NCBI GenBank assembly: GCA_022616575.1
Contig: JAKEEN010000078.1
Location: 1 to 5,229 of the forward strand
DNA: 5,229 bases
Reading direction: 5' to 3'
Origin: Flammeovirgaceae bacterium
GTDB lineage: Bacteria; Bacteroidota; Bacteroidia; Cytophagales; Cyclobacteriaceae
Shown in pieces: positions 1-5,229 of this stretch (its first letter is position 1; the number at the start of each line of letters is the position of its first letter). The position numbers and the translations under genes were made by a program. Under the pieces are notes generated by a model. That model was not told where the DNA came from and did not search any database. It saw nothing but the letters and a program-made list of their open reading frames with translations.

Positions 1-2
1 AA

Positions 3-470
3 CTCAGGTCGTACGCCCAGATGGCCCTCCATCATATTAAACCTCACGGTGCATTGTACACGATGGCAGCAAAAGACAAAGAGACGAGCGGAACAATTGC
101 AAAAGCGGTGAAGGAATTTGATCGAAACTTAATTTTCTACGGATTGAGTGGTAGCTTTATGATTGATGAAGCAAACAGGCTTGGATTAAAAACAGCCAAT
201 GAAGTTTTTGCCGATCGCACTTACCAATCTGATGGATCACTAACTCCCCGAGGTTTAGCGAATGCGCTGATTACTGATAAAGATGATTGTGTACGGCAGG
301 TGCTACAAATGATTATAGAGGGAAAAGTCACTGCTGTTGATCAACAGCAAATTCCAGTCCGGGTTGAAACCATTTGTCTGCATGGCGATGGCTTGCATGC
401 TGTGGAATTTGCGCAGACTATCCGCACAAGATTAACAGCAGTAGGAATCATAATAAAATCAGTTTCGTGA
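3..470 (+). CDS. pxpA: 5-oxoprolinase subunit PxpA (LamB/YcsF family), 5'-truncated by window edge
   Basis: This is the C-terminal part (155 residues) of a LamB/YcsF-family protein of usually about 250 residues; the frame is open to the window edge, so the start lies outside and the ATG at 21 is internal. Family motifs are visible: IKPHGALY near the edge, EVFADRTYQSDGSLTPR in the middle and CLHGDG near the C-terminus. From established knowledge, PxpA works with PxpB and PxpC as a cytosolic enzyme that hydrolyses 5-oxoproline (pyroglutamate) to glutamate using ATP, disposing of a spontaneous glutamine/glutamate cyclisation product. The stop overlaps the start of the NRAMP-family transporter gene by 4 bases, so the two are almost certainly co-transcribed. 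pxpB and pxpC are not in the window and could lie upstream. No damage is visible in the part seen. Confidence 0.94.
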   Translation, partial: LRSYAQMALHHIKPHGALYTMAAKDKETSGTIAKAVKEFDRNLIFYGLSGSFMIDEANRLGLKTANEVFADRTYQSDGSLTPRGLANALITDKDDCVRQVLQMIIEGKVTAVDQQQIPVRVETICLHGDGLHAVEFAQTIRTRLTAVGIIIKSVS

Positions 471-1648
471 AGCCAGCGGTCTCACCATCAGCCATACTGG
501 GTGCTGCATTTTTAATGGCCACGTCTGCTATTGGCCCTGGCTTTCTTACCCAGACAACTGTATTTACACAACAACTGCTTGCCAGTTTTGGCTTTGTAAT
601 ACTTCTCTCCATACTCCTGGATATTGGCGCTCAACTAAATATTTGGCGCGTACTCACTGTAAGTGAACTGCGTGCGCAGGATATTGCCAACAAGGTTTTA
701 CCAGGTCTCGGCTATTTTATTGCTGCGTTAATTGTTCTCGGTGGATTTGTTTTTAACATCGCTAATGTAGGTGGCAGCGGACTTGGATTAAACGTGTTAA
801 CAGGAGTGAGTGTTGAATCCGGTGCCGTGTTAAGTGCGGGTATTGCTGTGTTATTATTTTGGGTGAAAGAATTTGGTAAAGCACTTGATGCCTTTGCTAA
901 AATTTTGGGCGTCATTATGATTTTGCTAACCGCGTACGTGGCCGTAAAGGCTCAGCCTCCTTTGGTGGAAGTTGCGCATCGAAGTTTCATTCCCATGGAA
1001 ATTGATTTTACCGCCATTGTTACCCTGGTCGGAGGAACCGTTGGCGGGTATATCAGTTTTGCCGGTGCACATAGGCTGCTGGATGCAGGAATTAAGGGTG
1101 AAAGTAATTTAAGCGAAGTAAATCGAAGTGCTGTGAGTGGGATTGTAGTTACCGGAGTAATGCGCTCAGTATTGTTTCTGGCTGTGTTGGGTGTGGTGAT
1201 CGGGGGCGGACTTTTGGATCCTAAAAATCCCGCAGCCTCTGTTTTTCAATTGGCCGTTGGAGAGATCGGCTATAGAATTTTTGGTTTGGTATTATGGTGT
1301 GCAGCAATCACTTCAATTATCGGGTGCGCATATACTTCCATTTCTTTTTTGCGAAGCATTCATCCCGTGCTTGAAAAGCAACAGCGATTATTGATTACTC
1401 TTTTCATCATTATCTCGACAATCATTTTTGTCTTCATTGGCAATCCGGTAAAGCTTTTAGTTTCTGCAGGCGCTATTAATGGTTTTATCCTGCCCATTTC
1501 TTTATCCGTAATCTTAATCGCCTCCCGAAAAAGTTCGATCGTCAAATCATACCGCCACCCTATATGGATGCAGGGGGCTGGTTGGATAGTAGTTGCCTTG
1601 ATGAGTTGGATGAGTGTTTTCGTGCTGGTAACCTATTTCAAGGGATAG
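467..1648 (+). CDS. NRAMP-superfamily transporter of the 5-oxoprolinase locus (YcsG-like), lacking canonical metal ligands
   Basis: This is a hydrophobic protein of 393 residues with about 10-11 membrane segments, similar in layout to NRAMP proteins (LeuT/APC fold, inner membrane). I chose the GTG at 467, which forms a GTGA overlap with the pxpA stop. The open frame reaches back to an ATG at 374, but that stretch lies inside pxpA and gives a Cys/Trp/His-rich sequence unlike a transporter. The next in-frame ATG, at 515, would cut into TM1. No good Shine-Dalgarno is near the GTG, which suits translational coupling. TM1 carries GPGF (residues 23-26), where metal-transporting NRAMPs have DPGN. 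TM6 has GGTVGGY (189-195), where they have A-T-V-M-P-H. The Asp, Asn, Met and His that hold the metal are thus replaced. Together with the pxpA neighbour this suggests import of 5-oxoproline or a related solute (inference). Family membership is secure; the substrate is not. Confidence 0.9.
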   Translation: MKPAVSPSAILGAAFLMATSAIGPGFLTQTTVFTQQLLASFGFVILLSILLDIGAQLNIWRVLTVSELRAQDIANKVLPGLGYFIAALIVLGGFVFNIANVGGSGLGLNVLTGVSVESGAVLSAGIAVLLFWVKEFGKALDAFAKILGVIMILLTAYVAVKAQPPLVEVAHRSFIPMEIDFTAIVTLVGGTVGGYISFAGAHRLLDAGIKGESNLSEVNRSAVSGIVVTGVMRSVLFLAVLGVVIGGGLLDPKNPAASVFQLAVGEIGYRIFGLVLWCAAITSIIGCAYTSISFLRSIHPVLEKQQRLLITLFIIISTIIFVFIGNPVKLLVSAGAINGFILPISLSVILIASRKSSIVKSYRHPIWMQGAGWIVVALMSWMSVFVLVTYFKG

Positions 1649-1650
1649 AA

Positions 1651-1663
1651 AATTGTAACAATT
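1651..1663. repeat. Short perfect palindrome AATTGT-A-ACAATT between transporter and DoxX-like gene
   Basis: Two 6-base arms with a one-base centre lie 2 bases after the transporter stop codon, within the 45-base gap before the next gene. It could be an operator or nothing at all. It is too AT-rich and lacks a T-run, so it is not a convincing rho-independent terminator. I see no clear Bacteroidota promoter (TTG / TAnnTTTG spacing) in the gap, so the DoxX-like gene may share the upstream transcript. Confidence 0.25.
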
Positions 1664-1693
1664 CGATTAACGGCATCGTCCTTCGGATAAAAT

Positions 1694-2275
1694 TTGATTA
1701 TTTCCCTCCTGAAAACTATTGATCGCCTCAAGAAAAAAACATTTCTCCAGGTTTTCACCATTTATCTTTGCTACTTGATTGGAGGTGCTTTTATTATTGC
1801 TGCCTTCGGAATGGGTAAGGTTTCCGGTCAGGCTAATTTGATTAACTCGATGGATCATCCTATTCAGGATTTGCAACCCATTCAACAATTTTTCAGGGTT
1901 ATGGTTGATTCTGGATTGTATTGGAAGTTTATCGGCTGGACACAAATACTGGCTGGAATCTTATTGATGACCCAGCGATTTGCCAAACTCGGAGCATTGA
2001 TTTTCTTTGGGTTAATTCTCAACATTTTTATCATCACTATCTCGTACGAATTTAAAGGCACACCCGTAGTAACAGGATTCATGTTATTAGCGACATCCTA
2101 TTTACTGGTTTGGGATATTCGTACTTTCTTACTCTTAGTTACCGATCGGATTGCTTTTGAAAAAATTTCTCTGCCTGTGAATTATCGCGGCCTTGCTGCG
2201 TGTTCATTTTATAGTTCAACTGCTCATACCTTTTACAGAAGGATTGCTGGGCTTTATTCTATTCTTTGCAAGTAA
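1694..2275 (+). CDS. DoxX-like four-helix inner-membrane protein, C-terminal end probably frameshifted
   Basis: This frame encodes 193 residues with four likely membrane helices, at about 19-40, 76-93, 99-117 and 124-148. The core has features I associate with small DoxX-like proteins of Bacteroidota: FLQVFTIYLCYLIGGAF in helix 1, then SGLYWKFIGWTQILAGILL, TQRFAKLGALIFF and a GTPVVTGFMLL helix. Biochemical function is unknown. An in-frame TAA at 1688 sits just upstream, so the first usable start is the TTG at 1694; no ATG occurs before residue 40, and a TTG start gives the expected short basic segment before helix 1. After about residue 160 the sequence stops looking like the family and becomes Cys/Tyr/Ser-rich, while another frame opens into a hydrophobic segment (see the 2181-2294 entry). 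The gene may thus be damaged or contain a sequence error. It lies 45 bases after the transporter on the same strand, with no evident functional link. Confidence 0.6.
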   Translation: MIISLLKTIDRLKKKTFLQVFTIYLCYLIGGAFIIAAFGMGKVSGQANLINSMDHPIQDLQPIQQFFRVMVDSGLYWKFIGWTQILAGILLMTQRFAKLGALIFFGLILNIFIITISYEFKGTPVVTGFMLLATSYLLVWDIRTFLLLVTDRIAFEKISLPVNYRGLAACSFYSSTAHTFYRRIAGLYSILCK

Positions 2276-2294
2276 AAAAGTATCCCGCAGATAA
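2181..2294 (+). pseudogene. Probable out-of-frame C-terminal helix of the DoxX-like gene
   Basis: In the frame one base later than the DoxX-like gene, an open stretch of 37 codons begins right after a TGA at 2178-2180 and ends at TAA 2292-2294. Its product is strongly hydrophobic, includes GLLGFILFFASKKVSRR, and ends in a basic tail as expected at the cytosolic end of a final helix. The in-frame continuation of the main gene over the same bases is polar and lacks a helix. The simplest reading is one extra base, or two lost bases, between about 2160 and 2181. This could be a true mutation, an assembly error or chance hydrophobicity of an alternative frame. Confidence 0.42.
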
Positions 2295-2330
2295 GCGCAG
2301 ATTAAATGCCCGCGGATAGACGCAAGGATA
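2283..2330. repeat. CGCAGAT-type degenerate repeat, left copy (inverted relative to the copy at 2983-3021)
   Basis: This noncoding stretch holds two degenerate tandem units: CCGCAGATAAGCGCAGATT followed by CCGCGGATAGACGCAAGG. It lies between the convergent ends of the DoxX-like and GxxExxY genes, and its first bases overlap the frameshifted DoxX tail. A matching sequence occurs in opposite orientation at 2983-3021 on the far side of the GxxExxY gene. Shared blocks are CCGCAGAT (2285-2292 versus the complement of 3012-3019) and CGCAGATT (2296-2303 versus the complement of 3001-3008). Repeats of this flavour are, in my recollection, scattered through genomes that carry GxxExxY genes. Confidence 0.55.
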
Positions 2331-2341
2331 TTATATCAATC

Positions 2342-2371
2342 TTAGAGTCTATTAACCTTTCGGAATTTGCT
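2342..2371 (-). pseudogene. Readthrough remnant of the GxxExxY C-terminus after a premature stop
   Basis: Directly after the TAA of the GxxExxY gene, the same frame continues with SKFRKVNRL and then a second TAA at 2342-2344. Family members usually end in a similar basic segment of the FRKVN type, so these nine codons look like the ancestral C-terminus cut off by a nonsense change at 2372-2374. This rests on recalled family endings, not on an alignment. Confidence 0.45.
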
Positions 2372-2719
2372 TTAGGAAATATCCTCGCTATTAAAGTTTA
2401 CAAGCAGACCTAACTTTAAACCTGAAAGCTTAAGGTAAGTGATCACCTGTTTGTGATGAACATCCAGTAATGTCTCAACGGATTTTAATTCAATAATAAC
2501 TTTGCCATTCACCAATAGGTCTAAACGATATCCATTGTCCACTTTAATCGATTCGTAAATCATTGGGAGAAATACTTGCGATTTAACATCTAATCCAGCA
2601 TTAGAAAGTTCGAAAGCAAGTGCTGCTTCATATGCTGATTCTAATAGGCCAGGTCCTAAATTATTATAGACTTTAAAAATACATCCACGGATGGCGTATG
2701 AAATTTCATTTTCTTCCAT
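2372..2719 (-). CDS. GxxExxY family protein (PD-(D/E)XK nuclease-like), C-terminus slightly truncated
   Basis: This 115-residue protein starts at ATG 2719-2717 with MEENEISY, the usual N-terminal pattern of the family. The naming motif is present as GPGLLESAYE (G24, E27, Y30). A PD-(D/E)XK-like core follows: YRLDLLVNGKVIIELKSV, with D67, E77 and K79 as candidate metal-binding and catalytic residues, then H88-K90-Q91 and YLKLSGLKLGLLVNFN. The family is structurally nuclease-like, but I know of no established function. Usual length is about 120-130 residues; here the protein stops at NFNSEDIS, and readthrough of the TAA restores a family-like basic tail. The active-site residues are kept, so the product may still fold. 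It has no operon partner: it converges with the DoxX-like gene and has a nested-palindrome element 15 bases upstream of its start. CGCAGAT-type inverted repeats lie on both sides. Confidence 0.92.
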   Translation of the reverse strand: MEENEISYAIRGCIFKVYNNLGPGLLESAYEAALAFELSNAGLDVKSQVFLPMIYESIKVDNGYRLDLLVNGKVIIELKSVETLLDVHHKQVITYLKLSGLKLGLLVNFNSEDIS

Positions 2720-2733
2720 CCGGATAAAAATAC

Positions 2734-2956
2734 TATTCCTGCTTTGTCAGGTTACAATAAAAAAAGAGCTAGAATTGATCATGTTGCAGGCCTCACCCAA
2801 CAACGTTCTTCAACTCGCATTACTCGAAGATGCCCTCCCCCGCGGGAGAGGGCAAGCTGAATTATCAGTTAGTAGAAAAGAGGAGATGGGTGAGGCTAAA
2901 CACTTTATCAAAAGTAGCTATTACTGAATAAATCAAAACCTGACAAAGTAGGACTA
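2734..2956. mobile_element. ~223-bp nested-palindrome element, MITE-like, upstream of the GxxExxY gene
   Basis: Three inverted repeats are nested around one centre near 2843. The terminal pair is 2734-2753 / 2937-2956, with a perfect 12-base core CTTTGTCAGGTT / AACCTGACAAAG and about 18 of 20 positions matching. The middle pair is GCCTCACCCA 2790-2799 / TGGGTGAGGC 2887-2896, perfect over 10 bases. The inner pair is TGCCCTC 2831-2837 / GAGGGCA 2848-2854. Gaps between arms are nearly equal on the two sides (36 and 40, then 31 and 32 bases). There is no credible coding content. This geometry suits a non-autonomous transposable element or a structured repeat; no clear target-site duplication is visible, so mobility is inferred. 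Confidence 0.5.
2831..2854. repeat. Central GC-rich hairpin of the nested-palindrome element
   Basis: Seven perfect pairs (TGCCCTC / GAGGGCA), one C-A mismatch, then three G-C pairs closing on a 2-base GC centre give a near-perfect 24-base palindrome. It is far richer in GC than its surroundings. Hairpins of the type CCCTC...GAGGG flanked by CCTCACCC are a familiar flavour of dispersed intergenic repeat. No T-run follows on either strand, so a rho-independent terminator is unlikely. Confidence 0.62.
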
Positions 2957-2982
2957 TAAAATATCTCTAACTCCATTCCGCT

Positions 2983-3021
2983 GCATCAGCGTTGTATTTA
3001 AATCTGCGAGAATCTGCGGAG
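2983..3021. repeat. CGCAGAT-type degenerate repeat, right copy (inverted)
   Basis: The + strand reads AATCTGCGAGAATCTGCGG at 3001-3019, preceded by ATCAGCGTT. Its complement matches the left copy at 2283-2330: CCGCAGAT, a spacer, then CGCAGATTTAAAT against CGCAGATTAAAT. It sits 21 bases downstream of the outer-membrane protein stop codon. The two copies bracket the GxxExxY gene and the nested-palindrome element (about 740 bases in all). The remaining gene-free bases (2957-2982 and 3022-3042) show nothing recognisable. Confidence 0.55.
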
Positions 3022-3042
3022 AAAATTCAAGGCGAGTATAAC

Positions 3043-5229
3043 TCAATTGATTTTTCGGGTTCCCTTGATCGGGAAACTTCCAAACTGCCCTACGCTCATC
3101 GTACCGCTCATTTCATCTTTACTGATGAGAATAGTGGAAGTAATAGCAACCATGTTACCTCCGAAGTTTACCGAATAGGAGTATGTAACTTCATTTCCAT
3201 TTACTGTTATTGAAGTAAGGGGGGCTTCTTCTGTCATCCGATTACTCTTGATTGTTCCGGAATAACCGGTTTCAGACTTTGTAATAACCAATGTTCCATT
3301 ACCACCCTGCGGAGATTCTAAGGTATAGTTCCAGGTTCCTGCTGCTTCGTATTGAATTGAATCCGGTTTTGTATCAGACGCAGGCTTGGATTGATTTACA
3401 TTGCCTCGTGTAACTACTGGCATTCCACCGCCTCTTGGTTGGTTGCCTCCATTCTGTTGTTGACCATCTCCGCCCATATTCATTCCATCGCTACTGCCAT
3501 CTTTTAAATCATCATTATTTACTGAGCGGCTCCTTCTGCGTGGCTGATCGAAACTCATTTTGCCAAAACGGTAACTGATATTCACTCTGAAGCTCAACCT
3601 TCTCATCTCGTTGAGACTCTGTTGGGTGATTGTGGGAGAATTTAATTCGCTTCTAATCTTAAAACTAGGCGTTAGAAAATTTTCAAATCCAAAACCCAAA
3701 CTTCCTCGTTTGTTGTTAAAATCTTTTTTCAGACTCAGACTATACATTCCAAAGCCCCCCTGGAATCCCTGCAACTGTACGCGTCCTCCCCGCATGAATC
3801 CAAAAAATTGAAAACCCCATCCTTTTGAAAGAGTATAGCTTCCAAAAATTCTTCCGCTTGCCACCCAGCCTTCATTTCTTGCTGCTTGATCCGCGTTAGG
3901 ATTTTGATTATCCATCACAGAATAGAACACATCAGTGCCACCATTGAGCGAAAACTTTGAGCCTATATTGATATTGGCAAATATGTTCAACCCGTATGCA
4001 TTATCGAGGCCCACGTTAGCATACCGCGTTTCAATGATCGAATCCTGAACAACCGTTCTGAAACTTTCTATTTCACCTGTGGTGTTTCTGACAAATGCTG
4101 AAAAATTCAACGAGGTTCCTTTAATAGAAGTACTGTACGATAACTCATAGTTATTCGTGTACTCAGGCTCTAAGTTTGGATTACCAATGGTTCTGCTCAG
4201 TGGGTTTGCCGCCTGAATATTGGGGTTCAAAAACTGAATAGAAGGCCGATGTATTCTTCGGTTGTAGGCAGCCTTAATGGTATTGTTGTTTTTTAATCGC
4301 CTGGAAACATTGATGCTCGGCACCAGCACTCCATACGAGGGAATTTCCGGGTCGGGTTCCTCTGAGTTATCAGTAAAATCTGCTGTGATGGTTGTGTACT
4401 CGTATCTTGCGCCCGCTTTGATGCTGTAGGCTGATTGTGTCGACAAGGTGTACGAAAAATAACCCGCTGTAATATTTTGTTCATAGTTAAAAACATTGGC
4501 AGAACCCTGGGTTACGACCTGTTGAAATTCACCATCCGATCCAATTGCGGAAAAAGTCTGATAGTCGCTTGACACCTTTCGCAAAATATCTTTAGCTCCA
4601 AATTCTATCAATTGATTTTTATTGACGGGTGTTTGATAATCAAATTGAAGAGTCATTTCCTCATTATAACTGTCATTCTCATTTTTCAGGCGACTGTCGA
4701 TAACAGCGGGATCAGCATTTGTATAAATGATATTGGTGAAGTCATTGTCACGGTTGTTGCGACTGTATTGTGTCGAGATCGTCCACTCTTTCTGGGGCGT
4801 ATCAGAGGTATGCGTATAATCCAAATTAACATCGACTGTTCCTGACTGGTCAATTGTTTTTACATCCCGTAGTCCCCTGCTATTTTCCACATCATTGATA
4901 AATGAGACCGTTGATAAATCATCCTGGTAATTATTAAAATTCCTGACGCCATAACGAACGGAGGCCGTCATGTAATTGTATTTATTGATATCATAATCCC
5001 ACCCCAACTGGTATCTTCCGAAGATGCCATTATTGCGTGTCGCTGCACTTTGCAAATTCAAAATGGTGTCGTTGGTTATTTGTTCATTTTCATAACGGCC
5101 ACTAATGTTATAGTTAGCCCTGCCCCAGCCCCCTAATGAGAAGCCCATTTTTCTAGATCTGTAATTACCATTTAAGACTAAGTTAGAACCTCGATACCCA
5201 ACCCCTGCATCCACGCTAACTCTAAGACC
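3043..5229 (-). CDS. TonB-dependent-receptor-like outer-membrane beta-barrel protein (OMP_b-brl_3 type) with an extra C-terminal domain, 5'-truncated by window edge
   Basis: The frame is open to the window edge, giving 728 visible residues; the real start, signal peptide and any carboxypeptidase-like and plug domains lie beyond 5229. The GTG at 5214 is internal. Residues counted from it show alternating amphipathic strands with many aromatic residues and Asn/Asp-rich loops, as in outer-membrane barrels. The stretch GNPNLEPEYTNNYELSYS (344-361) is a hallmark of TonB-dependent barrels, and IHRPSIQFLNP (321-331) precedes it. The barrel closes at NISYRFGKM (545-553, near 3556). Then comes a low-complexity Gly/Asn/Gln linker with Arg-rich edges (554-625) and a beta-rich domain (626-721) starting GTWNYTLESPQG and ending GQFGSFPIKGTR. 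Barrel ends face the periplasm, so this domain should be periplasmic. The ligand is unknown: there is no SusD partner in view, so glycan uptake is not supported. It is transcribed toward the GxxExxY unit with no obvious terminator. Confidence 0.92.
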   Translation of the reverse strand, partial: GLRVSVDAGVGYRGSNLVLNGNYRSRKMGFSLGGWGRANYNISGRYENEQITNDTILNLQSAATRNNGIFGRYQLGWDYDINKYNYMTASVRYGVRNFNNYQDDLSTVSFINDVENSRGLRDVKTIDQSGTVDVNLDYTHTSDTPQKEWTISTQYSRNNRDNDFTNIIYTNADPAVIDSRLKNENDSYNEEMTLQFDYQTPVNKNQLIEFGAKDILRKVSSDYQTFSAIGSDGEFQQVVTQGSANVFNYEQNITAGYFSYTLSTQSAYSIKAGARYEYTTITADFTDNSEEPDPEIPSYGVLVPSINVSRRLKNNNTIKAAYNRRIHRPSIQFLNPNIQAANPLSRTIGNPNLEPEYTNNYELSYSTSIKGTSLNFSAFVRNTTGEIESFRTVVQDSIIETRYANVGLDNAYGLNIFANINIGSKFSLNGGTDVFYSVMDNQNPNADQAARNEGWVASGRIFGSYTLSKGWGFQFFGFMRGGRVQLQGFQGGFGMYSLSLKKDFNNKRGSLGFGFENFLTPSFKIRSELNSPTITQQSLNEMRRLSFRVNISYRFGKMSFDQPRRRSRSVNNDDLKDGSSDGMNMGGDGQQQNGGNQPRGGGMPVVTRGNVNQSKPASDTKPDSIQYEAAGTWNYTLESPQGGNGTLVITKSETGYSGTIKSNRMTEEAPLTSITVNGNEVTYSYSVNFGGNMVAITSTILISKDEMSGTMSVGQFGSFPIKGTRKIN

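Noticed and set aside
374..466. Upstream ATG extension of the transporter
   Set aside because: It overlaps conserved pxpA coding sequence and encodes a Cys/Trp/His-rich stretch unlike a transporter N-terminus; the GTG at 467 is better.
1667..1945. 92-codon - strand frame opposite the DoxX-like gene
   Set aside because: It is a shadow of a gene whose sense strand encodes recognisable membrane helices; the antisense product has no recognisable features.
2831..2854. Central hairpin as a rho-independent terminator
   Set aside because: No T-run follows on either strand, and the hairpin is the centre of a larger nested palindrome.
2691..2927. 78-codon + strand frame across the nested palindrome element
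   Set aside because: It begins inside the antisense of the GxxExxY N-terminus and runs through the palindromes; the product is low-quality sequence with no family features.
2283..3021. CRISPR array made of the CGCAGAT repeats
   Set aside because: There are only degenerate tandem units in two inverted clusters, with no regular spacers and no cas genes.
2992..3213. 73-codon + strand frame beginning in the right CGCAGAT repeat
   Set aside because: Most of it is antisense to the C-terminal domain of the outer-membrane protein, and its start lies in repeat sequence.
3043..5229. SusC-type glycan receptor of a polysaccharide utilisation locus
   Set aside because: No susD homologue, glycoside hydrolase or sensor is visible next to it, and the barrel resembles the OMP_b-brl_3 type rather than SusC.

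Overview
The window most likely comes from a member of the Bacteroidota, perhaps Cytophagales; that rank is inferred. The evidence is a large OMP_b-brl_3-type TonB-dependent-receptor-like outer-membrane barrel, a GxxExxY-family gene beside the degenerate CGCAGAT-type repeats often seen near such genes, moderate-to-low GC, and the absence of Shine-Dalgarno sequences at well-supported starts.

Left part (1-1648, + strand): the 3' part of pxpA, the LamB/YcsF subunit of the ATP-dependent 5-oxoprolinase PxpABC. It overlaps by 4 bases (GTGA) a complete NRAMP-superfamily membrane transporter. A pxpA-NRAMP pair is also known as ycsF-ycsG in Bacillus subtilis. The transporter lacks the canonical NRAMP metal-binding residues: TM1 reads GPGF instead of DPGN, and TM6 has GGY where MPH is expected. 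It is therefore a candidate importer of 5-oxoproline or a related organic solute rather than of Mn/Fe.

Middle part (1694-3042): a small four-helix DoxX-like membrane protein gene whose C-terminal end appears frameshifted; then, on the - strand, a GxxExxY-family gene (PD-(D/E)XK nuclease fold) that seems to have lost its last ~10 codons to a nonsense mutation. Upstream of that gene lies a ~223-bp element made of three nested inverted repeats sharing one centre. The gene and the element together are bracketed by oppositely oriented copies of a CGCAGAT-rich repeat. The whole 2283-3021 block looks like an accessory or mobile insertion between two ordinary loci.

Right part (3043-5229, - strand): the C-terminal 728 codons of an outer-membrane beta-barrel protein. 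The barrel ends internally at a SYRFGKM strand. A low-complexity Gly/Asn/Gln linker and a ~95-residue beta-rich C-terminal domain follow. Its N-terminus (signal peptide, carboxypeptidase-like domain, plug) lies outside the window.

The most unusual parts are the repeat-bracketed GxxExxY/nested-palindrome unit and the NRAMP homologue without metal ligands. No CRISPR array, tRNA or rRNA was seen.
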